The position numbers and the translations under genes were made by a program. This document shows, in pieces, positions 57,662 through 64,000 of a stretch of 64,000 nucleotides of DNA. The stretch covers positions 248,001-312,000 of the forward strand of contig CAVUSX010000029.1 in assembly GCA_963744275.1 (NCBI GenBank), given 5' to 3'. This DNA comes from VAZQ01 sp963744275 (GTDB lineage: Bacteria > Pseudomonadota > Alphaproteobacteria > Rhizobiales > Xanthobacteraceae). Under the pieces are notes generated by a model. The model searched no databases. It saw nothing but the letters and a program-made list of their open reading frames with translations, and was not told the origin of the DNA. Numbering within the stretch: the stretch's first letter is position 1; the number at the start of each line of letters is the position of its first letter.

Positions 57662-57892
57662 CTTCGACCCTGCTCCGCCGCTTGGAATCCGCTGGCCTCA
57701 GGGGGCCACGAAGTTGGCGCGCGGACGCGCATTACGCAAGGGCGATGGCGGTCGGCAAGGGGGTTTTCCAACCGATTCGGCGCCGGGGGCGGCCCGGCGG
57801 CGGTGGCGGGCGCAGCCCGCGCCACGGCTGTATACGGTCCCGAACCGGCTCCCGGGCCGGGAGCCGCTCCGGGACCGCGGTGGGGCGGGTGG

Positions 57893-59314
57893 CTAGTCCT
57901 GCAGCTGCCGCTTCAAGAGCTCGATCTCCTCGGCCAGCGACACGTCGTTGTTCACCAGGTTCTCGATCTTGCGGACCGCGTGCAGAACCGTGGTGTGGTC
58001 GCGGCCGCCGAAGCGGCGCCCGATCTCCGGCAGGGAGCGCAGCGTCAGGGTCTTGGCCAGGTACATGGCGACCTGGCGCGGCCGCACCACATTGGCGGTG
58101 CGCCGGGAGGACAGGAGGTCGGCGCGGCTGACATTGTACTGGCGCGCCACCACGCGCTGAATCTCCTCGATCTTGACCCGGCGGGGCTCCTGCGGGCGGA
58201 TCAGGTCGCGCACCTCGCGCTCGGCCATCTCGAGCGTGACCGGCTGGCCGGTCAGCTTGCTGTGGGCGAGCAGCCGGTTGAGGGCGCCTTCCAGATCGCG
58301 GCCGTTGTGGGTCACCGCCTTGGCGATGAAGGTGAGCACGCTCGCCGGCACGTCGAAGCCGGGATGGTGCAGGCGGGCCGCGGCCACCCGGGATTTGAGA
58401 ATCTCCAGCCGCAGCTCCTCGCCGAGCACGCCCATCTCGACCACCAGCCCGCCGGCGAGCCGCGAGCGCATGCGCTCGTCGAGGCTCTCGAGGTCCGAGG
58501 GCGGGCGGTCCGAGGCGATCACCACCTGGCGGCCGGAATCGATGAGCGCATTGAGGGTGTGGCAGAATTCAGCCTGGGTCGACTTGCCCTGGAGGAATTG
58601 CAGGTCGTCGATCACCAGCACGTCGATGGCCCGCAGCGCCTCCTTGAACGCGATCGCGGTCTGCGCCCGCAGCGCCGCCACGAAGCCGTACATGAACTTC
58701 TCTGCGGTCAGATACAGGACTTTGCGATCGGGGCCGACATTGCCGGCCCACGCCACCGACTGCAGCAGATGCGTCTTGCCGAGGCCCACGCCGGCATGGA
58801 TGTAGAGCGGATTGAACATGACGTTGTCGCCGCGGCGGCCGCGCGCGACCTGGAGCGCCGCCGCATGGGCGAGCGTATTGGAGCGGCCGACCACGAAAGC
58901 ATCGAAGGTGAGGCGCGGATCGAGCGGCGAGCCGCCGAGGCCTTCATGCACCGCGGAGGCCGGCGGCAGCAGGCCGCGCGGCTCGTGGCCGTTGACCTTG
59001 CTCTCGCGCAGCGGGGCCGGCGGCTCGGCCGGCTGGACCTTCGGCGGCAGCTGCCGGATCGCCGCGGAACGAACCGTAAGCTCGATCCGCGTGGTCGTGG
59101 GCTGCTCGGACTGCCAGCAGCCCAAGAGCTTCTCGGCATAGTGGGATTGGATCCAGCTCTTGAGAAACCGCGTGGGGACTGAGAGCTTGATCGTCTCGAG
59201 CTCGACGGCATCGAGCTCCATGCGCGCGAACCAACTGAGATAGATGTCCTCGCCGACTTCGATGCGAAGGCGGTCCTTCACTCGCAACCATCTCTCCTGA
59301 TCCATGTTGGTCAT
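57893..59314 (-). CDS. dnaA: Chromosomal replication initiator DnaA
   Basis: About 473 residues. The N-terminal domain I (MTNMDQERWLRVKDRLRIEV) is followed by a Pro-rich linker, the AAA+ domain (IHAGVGLGKTHLLQSVAWAG as Walker A, VLVIDDLQFLQGK as Walker B) and domain IV with the DnaA signature (GGRDHTTVLHAVRKIE). It binds DnaA boxes at the origin. ATG 59314 has GAGATGAA just upstream; in-frame ATGs at 59320 and 59305 are also possible. Intact. Confidence 0.97.
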   Translation of the reverse strand: MTNMDQERWLRVKDRLRIEVGEDIYLSWFARMELDAVELETIKLSVPTRFLKSWIQSHYAEKLLGCWQSEQPTTTRIELTVRSAAIRQLPPKVQPAEPPAPLRESKVNGHEPRGLLPPASAVHEGLGGSPLDPRLTFDAFVVGRSNTLAHAAALQVARGRRGDNVMFNPLYIHAGVGLGKTHLLQSVAWAGNVGPDRKVLYLTAEKFMYGFVAALRAQTAIAFKEALRAIDVLVIDDLQFLQGKSTQAEFCHTLNALIDSGRQVVIASDRPPSDLESLDERMRSRLAGGLVVEMGVLGEELRLEILKSRVAAARLHHPGFDVPASVLTFIAKAVTHNGRDLEGALNRLLAHSKLTGQPVTLEMAEREVRDLIRPQEPRRVKIEEIQRVVARQYNVSRADLLSSRRTANVVRPRQVAMYLAKTLTLRSLPEIGRRFGGRDHTTVLHAVRKIENLVNNDVSLAEEIELLKRQLQD

Positions 59315-60394
59315 TTTCATCTCATAATGGTCGACATGGTCGACAATGGCGGTGAATTGAACGCGGTGGACGGAACGCGGACACTTGCGGGCCCCCCTCC
59401 GGGGCCGCAACGCAACCAGATCGAGCGATGGATTGAAAAACGCGAACTGCGATGCTGGGGCGGAGACTGACAGCCGGTCAATGCCGGCAGCCGCCAAACG
59501 GCGGGGTCAACGACCCGGAGGTGCCGGACGTCCCCCGCCCATGCCGGAGTCGAAACGGCCGAGCGGAATGGGCCGGACCTGGGCAGGACCGACCGAGTGG
59601 CTCCAGGCCTGACGCACTGTCATGATTGTCATGATGTTGGCCCCCCTCCGTCGTCGCCGCCGCACGGCGATGTTCCATAAGTCTTTCGACCGACCGAGGT
59701 CTCAAGCCATCGCTTCGAGCCGCCACACACTATCCGGCCGGCGGCCAAAGCTATTCTTACACCCGACCCGTCGAATCATGAGTCTAACGTTCACTATCGT
59801 GGGCCAAGTTTTGAGAATAACTGGACATAGCTCAGGCGTTCCCATCACCGATGAGCACGAATACTGGCCGTGTCGAGATAAACCGCCGGTGGCCCCGCGA
59901 TGAAGTTAAGTTACCACGACGGTCATGGCCTGCAATGTCTACAATGTTACAGGCGATCCGTGTTTCCGCCGGAAAATCGCCGCGGAACAAACAAGCGGCC
60001 TTCAAATGCCCTAACTTAAGCCTATGAGGTGCTGCAGTTATTTTTGGTTACAATGAATCAGAACCGGGGCCCGTCAAGTTTTGAATTTACCGTCCGGCAA
60101 GCATCGGAAGGGCGGGCTCACATGTGACAGATTCAAAGCCCTGGTCGCGGCTTTCCCTGTAAATCGTTCTGTATGCAGCCGTATTTTTGCGCGGAAACGT
60201 GACCTAGCCCCCGCCGCGGTTTGGGCCAGAGGAACGCAGAATGTGACTTTCAGGTCATACAAAAAGGACCCAAGGGGCACGATAGAATCATTTAGTGACG
60301 CTTTTGCAACAGATTCGGCTCGAAACGCGAGTTTTCAAGGCAAATCGTGTGCGCGCAGGGTCACCGCGCTCGCCGTCAGCCAATTCCGCAAAGC
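59315..60394. other. Long non-coding region between dnaA and rpsT
   Basis: About 1.1 kb. The part next to dnaA (59315-59650) is GC-rich with a GCCCC/GGGGC dyad near 59391-59405 and a doubled TCATGA (59620-59635). The centre (about 59750-60350) is clearly richer in A/T, with TTAAGTTACC, CTAACTTAAGCC and TTATTTTTGGTTAC. No exact TTATCCACA DnaA box is present on either strand by eye. Small open frames here have no motif or ribosome site. It may contain the dnaA promoter and a structured leader. Confidence 0.5.
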
Positions 60395-60418
60395 AAAAGC
60401 CCGGCAAGCGAGCCGGGC
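60395..60418 (-). terminator. Rho-independent terminator of rpsT
   Basis: Read on the minus strand: GCCCGGC-TCGCTT-GCCGGGC followed by TTTTG. The 7-bp perfect stem (60399-60405 with 60412-60418) and U-run lie about 30 nt after the rpsT stop. Confidence 0.85.
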
Positions 60419-60449
60419 ATTGACGCTAAGGATGCGGCACCGCGCCCGG

Positions 60450-60719
60450 CTATTGCTTGCCGAGCTCCGCCACCCGTTGGGTGAGCCGCGATACTTTGCG
60501 GCTCGCGGAATTCTTGTGAACGATGCCCTGCTGGGCGGCGCGCATGATGACCGGCTCCGCCTCGCCGAGAGCGGCCAGCGCGATGGCGCGATCGCCGGTC
60601 GCGATCGCGTCCTCGACCTTGCCGACGAAGTTGCGCATGCGCGAGCGGCGCGCCTTGTTGATCACCGTCCGGCGCGCCATCTGGCGCGCTGCCTTCTTGG
60701 CTGAAGCGGTATTGGCCAT
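60450..60719 (-). CDS. rpsT: Small ribosomal subunit protein bS20
   Basis: An 89-residue very basic protein. MANTASAKKAARQMARRTVI and the C-terminal KNSASRKVSRLTQRVAEL are standard bS20. It binds 16S rRNA during assembly of the 30S subunit. A hairpin terminator follows. Its place upstream of dnaA is conserved in rhizobia. Confidence 0.97.
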   Translation of the reverse strand: MANTASAKKAARQMARRTVINKARRSRMRNFVGKVEDAIATGDRAIALAALGEAEPVIMRAAQQGIVHKNSASRKVSRLTQRVAELGKQ

Positions 60720-60928
60720 GCCCGTTCTCGTCCTGTGGCAGGCGGCAGTCGCCGCATGCACCTGAATTTCCGTCACTGCGCCAAAGCGGCGCCGAATTCG
60801 CCGATTTCGCAAAAAGCAGCGGCGGCGAGACGCTCGCCGCCAGTCGGCGCCGCTTATAATCGGGACGCTTCAGCGCGTCAATGTCCGCTCCGGCCTCGAG
60901 CCGGTTCAGAACGGCTGGGACGTTCTCC

Positions 60929-63208
<2,280 letters not shown>

Positions 63209-63440
63209 TTCAACTCCTTGGCTGCCCAGACAGGCCGGCTCGGGGGCCGGGCGGGGGCGCAGCCTGGCGGATCGAGCGTAGGCTCGAAGGGATGGTGACG
63301 GCGTGATCGATCGGTCCGGCTTGCCTTGCGGTCGCGCGCGACTGGTTCATGGGGTGGGATTTCGGCATCGTAATTGAAGCAGCGACCCGACACGTGTAAG
63401 CGTGGGGCCGGGACGAGCTTTCAGCCTAGCACGGCAGATC

Positions 63441-63761
63441 ATGATCCGTTTTTTGTTTCGCTTCGTCGGCCTGCTCGGGCTGGCCTTGGGTTTCGTGTTC
63501 CTGGTCTATGATGGAACCAAGTCGATCGCCAATCGGTCGGTCGAGATGACCACCGTGGAGCGATTTTGGAACGAGGTCTATCCCAAGAGCCCGCAGGATG
63601 TCTTGCGCCCTCTCACGGCGCCGATCGCCAATTGGCTATGGGATCCGGTGACCGTCTCTTTTCTGCACGCTCCGATTTGGGTCGTCCTGGCGGTGCTGGC
63701 TTCGCTCCTGATGATCCTGGGACGCAAGAAGAAGCCGCTTATCGGCTATGCCCGCGACTGA
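63441..63761 (+). CDS. Small inner-membrane protein of unknown function
   Basis: A 106-residue protein with two membrane segments (FLFRFVGLLGLALGFVFLVY and WVVLAVLASLLMILG) around a soluble loop (TTVERFWNEVYPKSPQDVLR) and a basic tail (GRKKKPLIGYARD). This resembles a small conserved rhizobial membrane protein, name unknown. ATG 63441 is preferred; an upstream GTG/ATG frame to 63402 adds 13 residues without a signal. Confidence 0.72.
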   Translation: MIRFLFRFVGLLGLALGFVFLVYDGTKSIANRSVEMTTVERFWNEVYPKSPQDVLRPLTAPIANWLWDPVTVSFLHAPIWVVLAVLASLLMILGRKKKPLIGYARD

Positions 63762-63782
63762 GGCTCGGTGCGCCGGTCTTGA

Positions 63783-64000
63783 TTGAGCGGCTGTGAGGCG
63801 ATCCGGCCCGGCGGGCCGGCCGCGGTCATATATCGCAGAGCTGCGACCGAGGTCCGCGACGCGCCGCCGTTCCATTTCGCCGAGGACCATCACCAGCAAT
63901 ATCTGGCCAAGAATCTCGCCAAGAATCCCGCCGGATATTGCGGGCTCGGCGGCACCGGCGTGAGCTGTCCGATCGGAACCGGCATGGTGACCGCCGGCTG
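63783..64000 (+). pseudogene. C-terminal remnant of methionine sulfoxide reductase A
   Basis: The translation AAVIYRRAATEVRDAPPFHF, AEDHHQQYLAKNLAKN, then YCGLGGTGVSCPIGTG matches the conserved end of MsrA, including the AEDxHQQYL motif. The catalytic N-terminal GCFWG region is absent, since the frame is closed at 63780-63782. It runs off the right edge, so its stop is not seen. A relic of MsrA is the best reading. Confidence 0.78.

Noticed and set aside
59315..60449. Chromosomal origin oriC
   Set aside because: Position next to dnaA is suggestive, but no canonical DnaA box was found and many Hyphomicrobiales have their origin elsewhere; left as an open finding.
60081..60704. A 207-codon plus-strand frame across the dnaA-rpsT region
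   Set aside because: Overlaps rpsT in antisense and shows no family features.

Overview
The window is GC-rich bacterial DNA with strong G/C third-position bias, Tat signal peptides and mainly alphaproteobacterial gene content. The dnaA-dnaN-recF-gyrB block with rpsT upstream of dnaA, TTT (Bug/TctC-type) binding proteins, a porin-family beta-barrel with a WTGFYFGG motif and several families of short intergenic palindromes all point to Hyphomicrobiales, near Bradyrhizobium/Nitrobacteraceae or Xanthobacteraceae. Genus assignment is inference. No rRNA, tRNA, CRISPR array, prophage or intact insertion sequence was recognised.

Layout. 1-8343: a partial TTT binding protein, then a Tat-exported thiamine-diphosphate (TPP) enzyme with a c-type cytochrome, a complete Fe(III)/polyamine-type ABC importer and a VOC dioxygenase. 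8344-12760: an accessory scar holding three toxin-antitoxin modules, fragments of neighbouring genes and a duplicated, split antidote gene. 12790-17248: an aromatic-degradation-like group (amidohydrolase, Rieske ferredoxin, fumarylacetoacetase-like hydrolase, VOC dioxygenase). 17276-17792: a broken parE with its antitoxin. 17837-24310: one long minus-strand operon, a Mo-hydroxylase pair, cytochrome c, flavocytochrome c flavoprotein and soxXYZA. 24697-31907: a second ABC importer, an NDP-forming acyl-CoA synthetase and a p-hydroxycinnamoyl-CoA hydratase/lyase. 32057-38314: porin, TTT binding protein, 3-hydroxyisobutyrate dehydrogenase-like enzyme and decayed hypotheticals. 38704-47062: hyuB, a tartrate-dehydrogenase-like enzyme, hyuA, an EutA-like ATPase and a bicupin. 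47277-52016: envelope/exported proteins, an MBL hydrolase and a Rieske oxygenase. 52039-63208: housekeeping genes gyrB, recF, dnaN, dnaA, rpsT, maeB. The window ends in an msrA 3' remnant.

Together the accessory genes describe uptake and oxidation of aromatic and carboxylic acids and of reduced sulfur, with several redox enzymes predicted in the periplasm and linked to c-type cytochromes.

A striking feature is that about a dozen otherwise well-conserved genes carry a single-base frameshift, nearly always one extra base, while the housekeeping block, the sox operon and the hyu/eutA block are intact. This is either recent pseudogene formation or a sequencing/assembly artefact. These genes are annotated as pseudogenes with the position where the frame can be repaired.
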